Positions 48,853 through 57,145 of a DNA stretch of 61,132 bases are shown here, in pieces; the stretch's first letter is position 1, and each line of letters begins with the position of its first letter. A model generated the notes under the pieces. The model did no database searches. It was not told the DNA's origin and was given only the letters and a program-made list of their open reading frames with translations. A program made the translations under genes and the position numbers. Source of the stretch: Chloroflexota bacterium (lineage in GTDB: Bacteria > Chloroflexota > Anaerolineae > Promineifilales > Promineifilaceae). Location of the stretch: NCBI GenBank assembly GCA_013112725.1, contig JABFFZ010000026.1, positions 1-61,132 of the forward strand. Reading direction: 5' to 3'.

Positions 48853-51150
48853 ATGAGCATAGGAATATCACCCTATCGTGTGGATGCGTCGGGTAAAGTG
48901 ACCGGGGCGGCCTTGTTTCCGGGGGATCTGACGCGACCGCAACTGCTGCACGCCAAAGTGCTGTTTAGTAACCAGCCCCATGCCCGCATGGTACGCATGG
49001 ATACAAGGGCAGCGGAGGCGGTGCCGGGTGTGATTGCCATTTTCACGGCCGCCGACGTGCCGGTAAATGAGTATGGGTTGACGATGTTTGACCAGCCGGT
49101 GCTGGTGGGGGTGAACGCCAATGGGCGCAGCCCCGTTCCCTCTGACGTCAGCCGGTGGGAGGGGGATCAGGTGGCGATTATTGTGGCTGAGACGGAAGCG
49201 GCGGCGGCCGCGGCGCGGGAGCGGATTAACATTGAATGGGAACAGTTGCCACTGCTACCAGATATAGACACGGCCGTGCGCGACGAAATCCTCCTCCACC
49301 CCGAACACCCCGCCCAGAGCAATCGTTACCACCATTACAAAATCCGCAAAGGGGACATGGCCGCCGGATGGGCCGCCGCCGATGTGATTGTTGAAGGGGA
49401 ATACCATCTACCCAACCAGGAACACGCCTATTTACAGCCAGAAGCGGCCCTGAGCTATGTGGACGAGCAGGGGCGGGTGACGGTGGAGATTGCCGGGCAG
49501 TGGACGCATGAAGACCAGGCGCAAATTGCCCATGCGCTGGATTTGCCGCCGGAGCAGGTGCGGGTCATTTACCCGGCCATTGGCGGCGCATTTGGTGGGC
49601 GCGAAGATATGTCCTTGCAAATTGTGATGGCGCTGGCGACGTGGAAATTGCACCAGCGCGGCGAGATGCGCCCCATTCGCTGCATCTGGAGCCGGGAAGA
49701 AAGCATTATCGGCCACCACAAACGACACCGGGCGCGGGCCAAGACACGCTGGGGGGCGACAAAAGAGGGAAAGATCACGGCCGTAGAAGCCGAAGTGTAC
49801 ATGGATGCCGGCGCGTACAATTACACCACCAACAAAGTGATGGGCAACTTTCACCTGACGGTCGGTGGGCCGTATGAAATCCCCAACGCGCATATTGACA
49901 GCTACGCCGTCTATACCAACAGCGTGCCCGGCGGTGCATTTCGCGGCTTTGGCGCGCCGCAGGGCTGTTTTGTAGCCGAATCGCAAATGAATAAACTGGC
50001 CGAAGCCCTGGGCATGAACCCGGTGGCACTGCGCCTGAAAAATTGCTACCGCGAAAATAGCATTGGCATCACCCAAACCCCCCTGCCCGCCGGCGTCAGC
50101 CTGCCCCAAGTGATTGAAGCCTGTGCGGCCAAAGCCGGTTGGCAGGTGGCAGGTGGCAAGTGGCAGGTAGCAGGTGAAGAATCTCCCAATCTCGCGGTGT
50201 CCTCACCGCCAATCTCCCAATCTCCAATCTCCAATCTCCAATCTCCTTTTCAATCTCTCCCCCCCAACCCCGCCACCCTCCGCTTTGGCCGGGGTTTCGC
50301 CTGCGCCTACAAAAACATCGGCTACTCCTTTGGCTTCCCGGAACGGTGCGAGGCGACGATTGAACTCTACGGCGCGGGCAGCGTGGAGCGGGTGGTGCTG
50401 AAACATTCGGCGGCGGAGGTGGGGCAGGGCACGCACACGGCGCTGCGGCAGATGGCGGCTACGGCCGTTGGCGTACCGCTGGAGATAGTAGAGTTGGTGA
50501 TGTCGGACACGGCCGTGACCGGTGATTCCGGCTCTGTTTCCGCTTCGCGCATGACGTGGATGGCCGGGAATGCCATTCAACTGGCCGCCGCGGCCGCCAA
50601 ACAAGAGTGGACGGATGAAGACCGTCCGGCCATCGGCCATGCTCGCTTTACACCCCCCGCCACCGAACCCTTAAACCCGGAAACCGGCCATTCAACGCCC
50701 AATTTTGCCTACGGCTATGTGGCCGAATGTGTGGATTTGGCGGTAGATATTGAAACCGGGCATATCCACCTGCTGCGGGTGGTGTGCGCCGACGATGTAG
50801 GCAAGGCGATCAACCCACGATTGATTGAAGGACAGGTGGAAGGCGGCGTGGTGCAGGCATTGGGTTATGCAGTGACGGAAGAGTTGGTGGTGCGGGACGG
50901 CCGTGTCCTGAACCCCCGCTTCAGCACCTACCTCATTCCCGGCGTCCGCGACATCCCCGATGCGGTCGAATCTGTCATCCTGGAAATCCCCGACCCGCGT
51001 GGCCCCTGGGGGGTGCGCGGCATGGCCGAAATGCCCTTCATCCCCCTGGCCCCCGCCATCGCCGCCGCCCTGCACGACGCCACCGGCGTCTGGTTCAACG
51101 AAATCCCGCTGACGCCGGGCAAGGTGGCAGCAAAATTACGTGATGCGTGA
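48853..51150 (+). CDS. Molybdopterin-binding large subunit of a xanthine dehydrogenase-family hydroxylase
   Basis: 765 residues. Pattern IGISPYRVDASGKVTGAALFPGDL (no-frills N-terminus of XdhA-like chains), then AIGGAFGGREDMSLQ, GGAFRGFGAPQ, AEVGQGTHTALRQMAATAVG and SGSVSASRMTW as molybdopterin-cytosine-dinucleotide contacts, and the active-site glutamate in VRGMAEMPFIPLAPAI. The enzyme hydroxylates an aromatic or purine ring carbon. Residues about 430-472 are foreign: they are encoded by two back-to-back heptad arrays inserted in frame between EACAAKAGW and LRFGRGFACAYK. The C-terminal RDA and stop also come from a heptad array. Next to YgeY/YgeW-type genes. Confidence 0.9.
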   Translation: MSIGISPYRVDASGKVTGAALFPGDLTRPQLLHAKVLFSNQPHARMVRMDTRAAEAVPGVIAIFTAADVPVNEYGLTMFDQPVLVGVNANGRSPVPSDVSRWEGDQVAIIVAETEAAAAAARERINIEWEQLPLLPDIDTAVRDEILLHPEHPAQSNRYHHYKIRKGDMAAGWAAADVIVEGEYHLPNQEHAYLQPEAALSYVDEQGRVTVEIAGQWTHEDQAQIAHALDLPPEQVRVIYPAIGGAFGGREDMSLQIVMALATWKLHQRGEMRPIRCIWSREESIIGHHKRHRARAKTRWGATKEGKITAVEAEVYMDAGAYNYTTNKVMGNFHLTVGGPYEIPNAHIDSYAVYTNSVPGGAFRGFGAPQGCFVAESQMNKLAEALGMNPVALRLKNCYRENSIGITQTPLPAGVSLPQVIEACAAKAGWQVAGGKWQVAGEESPNLAVSSPPISQSPISNLQSPFQSLPPNPATLRFGRGFACAYKNIGYSFGFPERCEATIELYGAGSVERVVLKHSAAEVGQGTHTALRQMAATAVGVPLEIVELVMSDTAVTGDSGSVSASRMTWMAGNAIQLAAAAAKQEWTDEDRPAIGHARFTPPATEPLNPETGHSTPNFAYGYVAECVDLAVDIETGHIHLLRVVCADDVGKAINPRLIEGQVEGGVVQALGYAVTEELVVRDGRVLNPRFSTYLIPGVRDIPDAVESVILEIPDPRGPWGVRGMAEMPFIPLAPAIAAALHDATGVWFNEIPLTPGKVAAKLRDA
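50143..50262. repeat. In-frame heptad arrays inside the large subunit gene
   Basis: RGTGGCA units (GGTGGCA, GGTGGCA, AGTGGCA, GGTAGCA), then CAATCTC-type units (about eight) around a GCGGTG...CACCGC hairpin. About 120 bases, divisible into codons without a stop in the used frame; encodes a Gln/Ser/Pro/Asn-rich loop. Confidence 0.93.
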
Positions 51151-51183
51151 ATGAACTCTCACGCATCACGTATCAGGCATCAC
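51139..51183. repeat. Heptad hairpin ACGTGAT GCGTGA / TCACGCATCACGT
   Basis: ACGTGATGCGTGA and TCACGCATCACGT, 13 perfect pairs with a short loop. It encodes the end (RDA, stop) of the large subunit. Confidence 0.9.
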
Positions 51184-51193
51184 ACTTAAACCT

Positions 51194-52414
51194 ATGGAAA
51201 AAATCATCCAGCAACTCAACCAGAAAGTAACCGCTGCGGAAGAGGATATTCTGCGCTTTTTCCGCGAGATTGTGGCGATTCCCAGTATGAACAGCGATAT
51301 TGAAGCGGTCGGTCGGCGTATTGGCGCAGAGATGACAAAGCTGGGCTATGACCAGGTTTACGTAGACAAATATGGCTCGATTGTGGGGCGGATTGGCAGT
51401 GGCCCCAAAACCCTGCTCTATGACACCCACATAGATACTGTGGGCATTGGCGACCCGGCACAATGGCAATGGGACCCCTTCATCGGCAAAGTAGAAGATG
51501 GCATGTTGTACGCACGGGGGGCATTGGACGAGAAAAACAGCACCCCCGGCATGGTCTACGGCCTGGCCTTTGCCCGCGACCTGGGACTTTTAGACGGTTT
51601 CACCTGCTACGTCCTGGGCAACATCGAGGAGTGGTGCGATGGCGTGGGCTGCGCCGCTTTCCACGATTGGGAAGAGGTACATCCCGACTTTGTGGTCATT
51701 GGCGAACCGACCAACATGAAGGTGTATCGCGGCCACAAGGGACGCTACGAACTGGAAGTGACCTGTAAAGGCAAAAGCGCCCACGCCGCCAGCAACTATA
51801 TGGGCGACAATGCCGTTTACAAGATGCTGCCGGTGATTGAAGCCATTTCCCGGTTGGAAGAAACCTTCACACCGGATGACTTTTTGGGGATCGGCCGTAT
51901 CACCGTCACCAAAGTTAGCAGCGTCAGTCCTAGCAACAATGCCGTGCCCGACGAATGCACCATCTTCATTGACCGTCGCATCACCTTTGGCGAAACGAAG
52001 GAATTGGTGCGCGCCCAAATCGAAGCCATTATCCCCGCCACCACCTGCAAGGATTTTGAGATTCGCGGCCTCACTTACAGGGAACCGAGCCACACCGGGG
52101 CGGTTTATGAGTATGAGCAATACTTCCCGTCCTGGGCATTTCCTGAGGATCATCCACTGGTTACGGCCGGCCGGGAAACGATGCGCGCCCTCTGGCCGGA
52201 CACCGATGATTTTCACGGCCAGGGCAAATGGGACTTTTCCACCAATGGCAACTATTGGGCGGGTAAATTGGGCATTCCCTGCATTGGTTTCGGCCCCGGC
52301 AACGAAATTTACGCCCATGCCGTCAATGAGCATGTGCCCCTGGCCGATGTGGTGGAGGCGACGAAATTTTATGGGTTGTTACCGGTAATGGTGAAACAAG
52401 AGATTGGAGATTAG
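51194..52414 (+). CDS. ygeY: M20-family amidohydrolase of the YgeY type
   Basis: 406 residues. Dinuclear-zinc hydrolase: LLYDTHIDTVGIGD (first His/Asp), GRGALDEKNSTPGMVYG-like bridging Asp (RGALDEKN), NIEEWCDGVGC (general base Glu and ligand), and a late AHAVNEHVPL histidine. It strongly resembles YgeY (YgeY family selenium metabolism-linked hydrolase) by length and motifs such as PDFVVIGEPTNMKVYRGHKGR. In ygeWXY clusters this hydrolase is thought to work on ureido/amino-acid intermediates of purine breakdown. Its final EIGD and stop are encoded by a GAGATTG array. There is no octamer in the gene. Confidence 0.88.
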   Translation: MEKIIQQLNQKVTAAEEDILRFFREIVAIPSMNSDIEAVGRRIGAEMTKLGYDQVYVDKYGSIVGRIGSGPKTLLYDTHIDTVGIGDPAQWQWDPFIGKVEDGMLYARGALDEKNSTPGMVYGLAFARDLGLLDGFTCYVLGNIEEWCDGVGCAAFHDWEEVHPDFVVIGEPTNMKVYRGHKGRYELEVTCKGKSAHAASNYMGDNAVYKMLPVIEAISRLEETFTPDDFLGIGRITVTKVSSVSPSNNAVPDECTIFIDRRITFGETKELVRAQIEAIIPATTCKDFEIRGLTYREPSHTGAVYEYEQYFPSWAFPEDHPLVTAGRETMRALWPDTDDFHGQGKWDFSTNGNYWAGKLGIPCIGFGPGNEIYAHAVNEHVPLADVVEATKFYGLLPVMVKQEIGD

Positions 52415-52443
52415 AGATTGGAGATTGTCAGGGCAGGAGATTG
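52399..52443. repeat. Heptad array GAGATTG between convergent genes
   Basis: GAGATTGGAGATTAGAGATTGGAGATTG followed by GGAGATTG. It encodes the last four residues and stop of the YgeY-type gene on the plus strand, and CNLLP plus stop of the Uma2 gene on the minus strand. Confidence 0.88.
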
Positions 52444-53048
52444 CACACGGACAGAGCGCCAATTTGCACACCACCTAAAACGACGGGTATCTCATCGGTC
52501 TCCCGATATGTGACCATGTGATGGTAGGTGGGCTGAGCCGTCAGGCCAGAGGGCTGTGTATATACCTCAATCTGCCGTTCTGTCAGGTTAACAATCCAAT
52601 AAACAGCAATCCCGGCACGGCCGTAAATCCGCTTTTTCCAGTTTTGATCTTGGGCAAGGGTAGAATCCGCAACCTCGATAACTAAAGCAACATCTTCTGG
52701 TCCAGGATGACGCTGCACAAAATCGCGTTTCCTGCCCTTGACAACGATTACATCTGGTTCCGGTTCACTCTCCGCAGTCGTAATTGGCTGCTGAGATTTA
52801 ACAAAATGTTCTGAGCCAACAATGGCCGTTAATTCATCACGAATTTGATCTGTTGTAAAGCTATGGGGAGGGTGGACTGTCATTTTTTCTACCAGATAGC
52901 CTTCTAAAAGCTCCAATCGGTCATTTTCCGTGAGCGAACCAGACTCTATCATCTCATGGTAGCGTTCCACACTGATTTGCCACAATTGTGGTTGGGTGAT
53001 TTCGTTGGCAGCAGGGTTCAATAATAGTGTCATTTTACTAATCCACAA
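52428..53048 (-). CDS. Uma2 family (DUF820) nuclease-fold protein
   Basis: 206 residues; the start may be five residues later at MTLLLN. PD-(D/E)xK-like core of Uma2: NDRLELLEGYLVEKM, EPDVIVVKGRKRDF (PD and hydrophobic strand) and DVALVIEVADSTLAQD..KK..YGRAGIAVYWIVNLTERQIEVY (ExxxST...K, Y...I.EYWIV). These proteins are abundant in cyanobacteria and Chloroflexota; a nuclease role is presumed. It interrupts the purine-like cluster on the opposite strand. Confidence 0.9.
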   Translation of the reverse strand: MWISKMTLLLNPAANEITQPQLWQISVERYHEMIESGSLTENDRLELLEGYLVEKMTVHPPHSFTTDQIRDELTAIVGSEHFVKSQQPITTAESEPEPDVIVVKGRKRDFVQRHPGPEDVALVIEVADSTLAQDQNWKKRIYGRAGIAVYWIVNLTERQIEVYTQPSGLTAQPTYHHMVTYRETDEIPVVLGGVQIGALSVCNLLP

Positions 53049-53127
53049 ACTTGAGCCATGATTGTGCTGATTATACCATCATTGGCAATATGGTTTATCC
53101 CAAAAAATGAACTGGAGGTAAAGATAG

Positions 53128-54102
53128 ATGCAAACTCATTTACGTGGTCGAGATATGATCACAACGCAGGAATGGACGAAGGATGAAATTGATACAGTGC
53201 TGGATGTGGCCTTTGAATTGAAACGACAGCGGGCACTGGGCATTTCCCATGCGTCGCTGCGGGACAAGGTGCTGGCGATGCTGTTTTTCTTCACCAGTAC
53301 GCGCACACGGGCCAGCTTTGAGTCGGGTATTGTGCAGTTGGGCGGGCACGGGGCGTTTATTGACAGCACCACCACACAAATCAGCCATGGGGATACGGCC
53401 AAGGAGATTGGGGAGATTTACGGCCGTTACTTCGACGGTATCGCCATTCGCCAGTGTGATTGGGGGGTGGGCAACCAGTATATTCGGGACGTAGCCGCTG
53501 CCAGCCGGGTGCCGGTGCTGAATATGCAGTGTGACCATTTCCACCCGTTCCAGATTTTGGCCGACCTGATGACCATTATTGAGAAAAAGGGCGACCCGCG
53601 CGGGCTGACGATTAACGTGAGCTACGCCTATGCCGCCAGCTACCAGAAACCGATGAGTGTCCCCATCAGCCTGATCTTGCTGATGACCCGCTTTGGCATG
53701 AATGTGCGCCTGACCCATCCGCCGGAATTTAACCTGATGCCGCAATATGTGGAGCAGGCAAAGGAAAATGCCCGCAAGGCGCGGGGGTCTTTTGAGATTC
53801 TGGATGATTTCGACGCCGGATTTAAGGATGCGGACATTGTCTATCCCAAGTCATGGGGCTGCATGTTGACCACCAGCGATTTGCAGGAATCGGCCGAAAT
53901 CAGCAAAAAATACACCGGCTGGATCACCGACGAGCGGCGCATGGCGCTGGCAAAGGAAGATGCCATTTACATGCACTGCCTGCCCGCCGACCGCAACATC
54001 GAGGTGACGGACGGCGTGATTGACGGCCCGCAGAGCGTGGTCTATGACGAAGCGGAAAACCGGCTGCATGTGCAGAAAGCGGTGATGGCATTGACCATGT
54101 AG
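53128..54102 (+). CDS. ygeW: YgeW-type (knotted) carbamoyltransferase
   Basis: 324 residues with ACTGGAGG ahead of the ATG. Carbamoyl-phosphate motif FTSTRTRASFE (STRTR), NMQCDHFHPFQILADL (HPxQ loop), ADIVYPKSWG and MHCLPADRNIEVTDGV. The segment SYAYAASYQKPMSVPISLILLMTRFGMNVRLTHP matches YgeW closely, more than ornithine or aspartate carbamoyltransferases. YgeW belongs to the knotted carbamoyltransferases whose substrate is not settled; in purine-degrading clusters it is proposed to split carbamoyl groups from a ureido intermediate, feeding ATP synthesis via carbamate kinase. No carbamate kinase gene is in the window. Confidence 0.88.
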   Translation: MQTHLRGRDMITTQEWTKDEIDTVLDVAFELKRQRALGISHASLRDKVLAMLFFFTSTRTRASFESGIVQLGGHGAFIDSTTTQISHGDTAKEIGEIYGRYFDGIAIRQCDWGVGNQYIRDVAAASRVPVLNMQCDHFHPFQILADLMTIIEKKGDPRGLTINVSYAYAASYQKPMSVPISLILLMTRFGMNVRLTHPPEFNLMPQYVEQAKENARKARGSFEILDDFDAGFKDADIVYPKSWGCMLTTSDLQESAEISKKYTGWITDERRMALAKEDAIYMHCLPADRNIEVTDGVIDGPQSVVYDEAENRLHVQKAVMALTM

Positions 54103-54187
54103 TAAGCAGTCAGCAGTGGGCAGTGAGCAGTGAGCAGCAGTTTCTTCTTTGATACTGCTCACTGCTGACTGCACACTGCTCACTTCG
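54103..54187. repeat. Heptad hairpin AGCAGTG / CACTGCT
   Basis: AAGCAGTCAGCAGTGGGCAGTGAGCAGTGAGCAGCAG, loop, CTGCTCACTGCTGACTGC...CTGCTCACT. Between the YgeW-type and threonine-synthase-like genes. The same units appear inside the latter gene. Confidence 0.9.
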
Positions 54188-54192
54188 CAGTT

Positions 54193-55491
54193 ATGAAACA
54201 CATCCTCCACCTGAAATGCCTGATTTGCGGCAAGGAATACCAGCCGGACGAAGTGACGTATGTGTGCCCGGCGCATGGGAATGAGGGGATATTGGATGTG
54301 GTGTATGACTACGGCCGTATCGCCCCTCACATCTCCCCCACTTCCCTAGCTGCCAACCGGGAAACCTCCATCTGGCGGTACAAACCGCTGCTGCCTGTCG
54401 CCCCGGATGCTCCGACGCCCCCCCTGGCTGTCGGCTGGACCCCCCTCTATAAAACCGACCGGCTGGCGAGCGATCTGGGGTTGCAGCATGTATGGGTGAA
54501 GGACGACGGCCGTAACCCTACCGCCTCCTTCAAAGACCGCGCCAGCGCCATGGCGCTGGTGAAGGCGAGGGGAGCGGTAAGCAGTCAGCAGTTAGCAGTG
54601 AGCAGTGAGCAATCTCCCAATCTCCCAATCACCACCGCCAGCACCGGCAACGCCGCCGCCGCCCTGGCTGGACTGTGCGCCAGCGTAGGGCAGCCGAATG
54701 TCATCTTTGTGCCCAAATCCGCACCGGAGGCCAAAGTGGCCCAACTGCTGGCGTTTGGGGCAACGGTGCTGCTGGTGGAGGGCACGTATGACGACGCCTT
54801 TGAACTCTGTTTGCAGGCAGCCGCCGAATTTGGCTGGTACAACCGCAACACCGGTTACAACCCCTACATGACCGAAGGCAAAAAGACGGTGAGCTACGAA
54901 ATTGCCGAGCAGCTAGGCTGGCAAGCGCCGGATGTGGTCTTTGTCAGCGTGGGCGACGGCTGCATCATTGGCGGGGTGCATAAGGGTTTCAAGGACTTGC
55001 TGGCGTTGGGTTGGATTGAACAGATGCCACGATTGATTGGGGTGCAGGCAGCGGGCAGCAACTATCTGGCCGAGGCGTGGGCGAAGGGTGAAGATGTGCT
55101 GACCAAACCGCCCATCAAAGCAGAGACCGTAGCCGACAGCATTAGCGCCGGGCTGCCACGCGACCGCATTAAGGCGATGACGGCCGTGACCCAAACCAAC
55201 GGCGCATTCATCACCGTGATGGACGAAGAAATTCTGGCAGCCATCCCCGCCCTGGCGCGGGGCTGCGGCGTTTTTGCCGAGCCGGCGGGCGCGGCAGCTT
55301 ACGCCGGGCTGGTAAAAGCGGCGCGTGAGGGATTGGTGCAGCCGGCCGACCGCATTGTGGTCATCAACACCGGCAGCGGGCTGAAGGATGTGGCGGCGGC
55401 GATGAAGGCAGTGCAGGGGGTGGGGGTACGGCCGTATGCCATCCAACCCACCCTGGCCGCTGTTGAGACCGTTTTAAAACCTGGCGGTTAA
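54193..55491 (+). CDS. Threonine synthase-like PLP enzyme
   Basis: 432 residues, fold-type II. N-terminal zinc-ribbon-like CLICGKEYQPDEVTYVCPAHGNEG; GWTPLYKTDRLA and DDGRNPTASFKDRASAMALV with the PLP lysine (SFKDR); TTASTGNAAAALAG; and INTGSGLKD at the end. Canonical threonine synthases convert O-phosphohomoserine, but no thrA/thrB genes are nearby, and the setting (YgeW, YgeY, a second PLP enzyme) suggests another beta- or gamma-elimination, possibly on diaminopropionate-type substrates. Residues about 131-145 (start SSQQLAVSSEQSPN) are encoded by heptads inserted before TTASTGN. The stop codon lies in a hairpin element. Confidence 0.85.
   Translation: MKHILHLKCLICGKEYQPDEVTYVCPAHGNEGILDVVYDYGRIAPHISPTSLAANRETSIWRYKPLLPVAPDAPTPPLAVGWTPLYKTDRLASDLGLQHVWVKDDGRNPTASFKDRASAMALVKARGAVSSQQLAVSSEQSPNLPITTASTGNAAAALAGLCASVGQPNVIFVPKSAPEAKVAQLLAFGATVLLVEGTYDDAFELCLQAAAEFGWYNRNTGYNPYMTEGKKTVSYEIAEQLGWQAPDVVFVSVGDGCIIGGVHKGFKDLLALGWIEQMPRLIGVQAAGSNYLAEAWAKGEDVLTKPPIKAETVADSISAGLPRDRIKAMTAVTQTNGAFITVMDEEILAAIPALARGCGVFAEPAGAAAYAGLVKAAREGLVQPADRIVVINTGSGLKDVAAAMKAVQGVGVRPYAIQPTLAAVETVLKPGG
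54575..54631. repeat. In-frame heptad insert in the threonine synthase-like gene
   Basis: AGCAGTC AGCAGTT AGCAGTG AGCAGTG AGCAATC, then TCCCAAT units; 57 bases without stop, between codons of conserved strands. The same AGCAGTG unit is used in the array 390 bases upstream. Confidence 0.92.
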
Positions 55492-55584
55492 AACCGCGGC
55501 TACACAAGGCGAAGACCGCCTGCGCGGTCTGGTAGCCAGCCGACGAAGGTCGGCTTTGCCTCTTGTAGCCGCGAATTTATTCGC
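55484..55584. repeat. Diverged copy of the 179-bp structured element (core only)
   Basis: Same order of stems as the copies at 16860 and 21735: GCGGTT/AACCGC, GGCTACA/TGTAGCC closing, GACCGC-CTGC-GCGGTC, AGCCGAC-GAAG-GTCGGCT, and GCGAAT/ATTCGC. Base pairs have changed on both sides. The stop codon of the preceding gene lies in the first hairpin. Confidence 0.8.
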
Positions 55585-55678
55585 CAGGCGAGGAGTAACC
55601 CAAACAGTTTGTTAACTTTCATCAGCACGTTTATCGTTTCAGCCTATGAATTCAGTTCATAGGCTTTGGAAGGCACAC

Positions 55679-57145
55679 ATGATTGACTTAACCTCCCGAA
55701 ATGAAGAAGCATTGGCGCGGGCCGTGCAGCGCGCCCGTGAACGCAACATTATCATTCCCACGTTTAAGCAGATGCGCAATCCGGCGCTGATTCCCGATAC
55801 CATCAAAGCAGAACTGGCCGATGTCGGCCTGTGGGATTTGAACCCGCGCAACCTGTTCCGCATCACCTGGCACAATGAGGCCAAAGCGCATGGCGGCGGT
55901 TTTGGCGGCGTCAACTATCTGGAATTTCCGCCCGCGCTCACCGGCGTCCCCGCGCGCATCCTCATCCTGGTGGGCAAATGGTTCCCTACCGGTGCGCACA
56001 AAGTGGGCGCCGCCTTTGGCTGCCTGGCCCCGGCGCTGGTAACGGGCCAATTTGACCCCACCAGCCAGAAAGCGGTCTGGCCCAGCACCGGCAACTACTG
56101 CCGGGGCGGCGCGTATGACAGCCACCTGCTGGCCTGTGACTCCATCGCCATCTTGCCCGAAGGCATGAGCCAGGAGCGGTTTGATTGGCTGGCAAGCGTC
56201 GCCGGAGAGACGATCAAAACGCCCGGTTCCGAGAGCAACGTCAAGGAGATTTTTGACAAATGCTGGGAGCTGATGGCTTCCGGGCAAGATGTGGTCATCT
56301 TTAACCAGTTTGACCAGTTTGGCAACTACCTGTGGCATCACGAAATCACCGGCCCGGCCATGGCCGAGGTGCTGGCCCAGGCCATGGGGCCACATGACCG
56401 GTATCGCGGCGTGGTCTTAACCACCGGCTCAGCGGGTACCATCGCCTGCGGCGATTACCTGAAAACGCTGTACCCCACCAGCAAAATTGCCGCCAGTGAA
56501 GCCTTACAATGCCCCACCTTGCTGAACAACGGTTTTGGCGCGCACCGCATTGAGGGGATTGGCGACAAACACGTACCCTGGATTCACAACGTCAAGAATA
56601 CAGACATGGTGGTAGCCATTGATGACGCGGCGACGATGGGGCTGATTCGTCTGTTTAATGAACCGGCGGGGCGGGAATATCTGGTGCAGCAAGGGGTGGC
56701 TGTGGGGCTGGTGAATCAGTTGGATTTGTTGGGCATCTCTGGCTGCGCTAATCTGCTGTCGGCGATTAAGTTTGCCAGGTATTATGAACTGGGCGCACAC
56801 GATGTGGTACTGACGGTGGCCACAGATTCGATGGAGATGTATGGCAGCCGTTTGCGAGAACTAGACGAGGAAGAAGGGGCGTTTACGCCGTTGGACGCGG
56901 CGGGCGTTTACCACCGCTTCCTGATGGGGCAGAGTATTGATTACATGGAAGAGTTGAGTTACTACAGCCGTCAACGCATCCATAACCTGAAATACTACAC
57001 CTGGGTGGAACAACAGGGCAAAAGTTATGCCGAAATTCAGGCGCAGTGGTATGATGACGATTACTGGACGGCCGTGCCCGCCGCCGTCGAGACCATTGAT
57101 AAATTGATCGAGGAGTTTAACGGCCGTGCTGGACTGTTGAAATAG
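55679..57145 (+). CDS. Fold-type II PLP-dependent enzyme (cysteine synthase-like), cluster-associated
   Basis: 488 residues from the ATG at 55679 with GGAAGG 6 bases upstream; a further ATG at 55646 lacks one. PLP lysine is probable in WFPTGAHKVGAAFG (S/T-G-x-x-K). WPSTGNYCRGGAYDS takes the substrate-loop place of STGN motifs, and VLTTGSAGTIACGDYLK provides the glycine-rich phosphate site. Broadly like cysteine synthase/PLP beta-subunits, but longer, with an unusual C-terminal 110 residues (DYMEELSYYSRQRIHNLKY). Paired with the threonine-synthase-like and YgeW-type genes. It stands where ygeX (diaminopropionate ammonia-lyase) would be expected. Substrate unknown. Confidence 0.8.
   Translation: MIDLTSRNEEALARAVQRARERNIIIPTFKQMRNPALIPDTIKAELADVGLWDLNPRNLFRITWHNEAKAHGGGFGGVNYLEFPPALTGVPARILILVGKWFPTGAHKVGAAFGCLAPALVTGQFDPTSQKAVWPSTGNYCRGGAYDSHLLACDSIAILPEGMSQERFDWLASVAGETIKTPGSESNVKEIFDKCWELMASGQDVVIFNQFDQFGNYLWHHEITGPAMAEVLAQAMGPHDRYRGVVLTTGSAGTIACGDYLKTLYPTSKIAASEALQCPTLLNNGFGAHRIEGIGDKHVPWIHNVKNTDMVVAIDDAATMGLIRLFNEPAGREYLVQQGVAVGLVNQLDLLGISGCANLLSAIKFARYYELGAHDVVLTVATDSMEMYGSRLRELDEEEGAFTPLDAAGVYHRFLMGQSIDYMEELSYYSRQRIHNLKYYTWVEQQGKSYAEIQAQWYDDDYWTAVPAAVETIDKLIEEFNGRAGLLK

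Noticed and set aside
51194..52414. Selenoprotein or selenium-insertion signal suggested by the YgeY family name
   Set aside because: No in-frame TGA with a selenocysteine context and no selenium genes were seen; the family name reflects association only.
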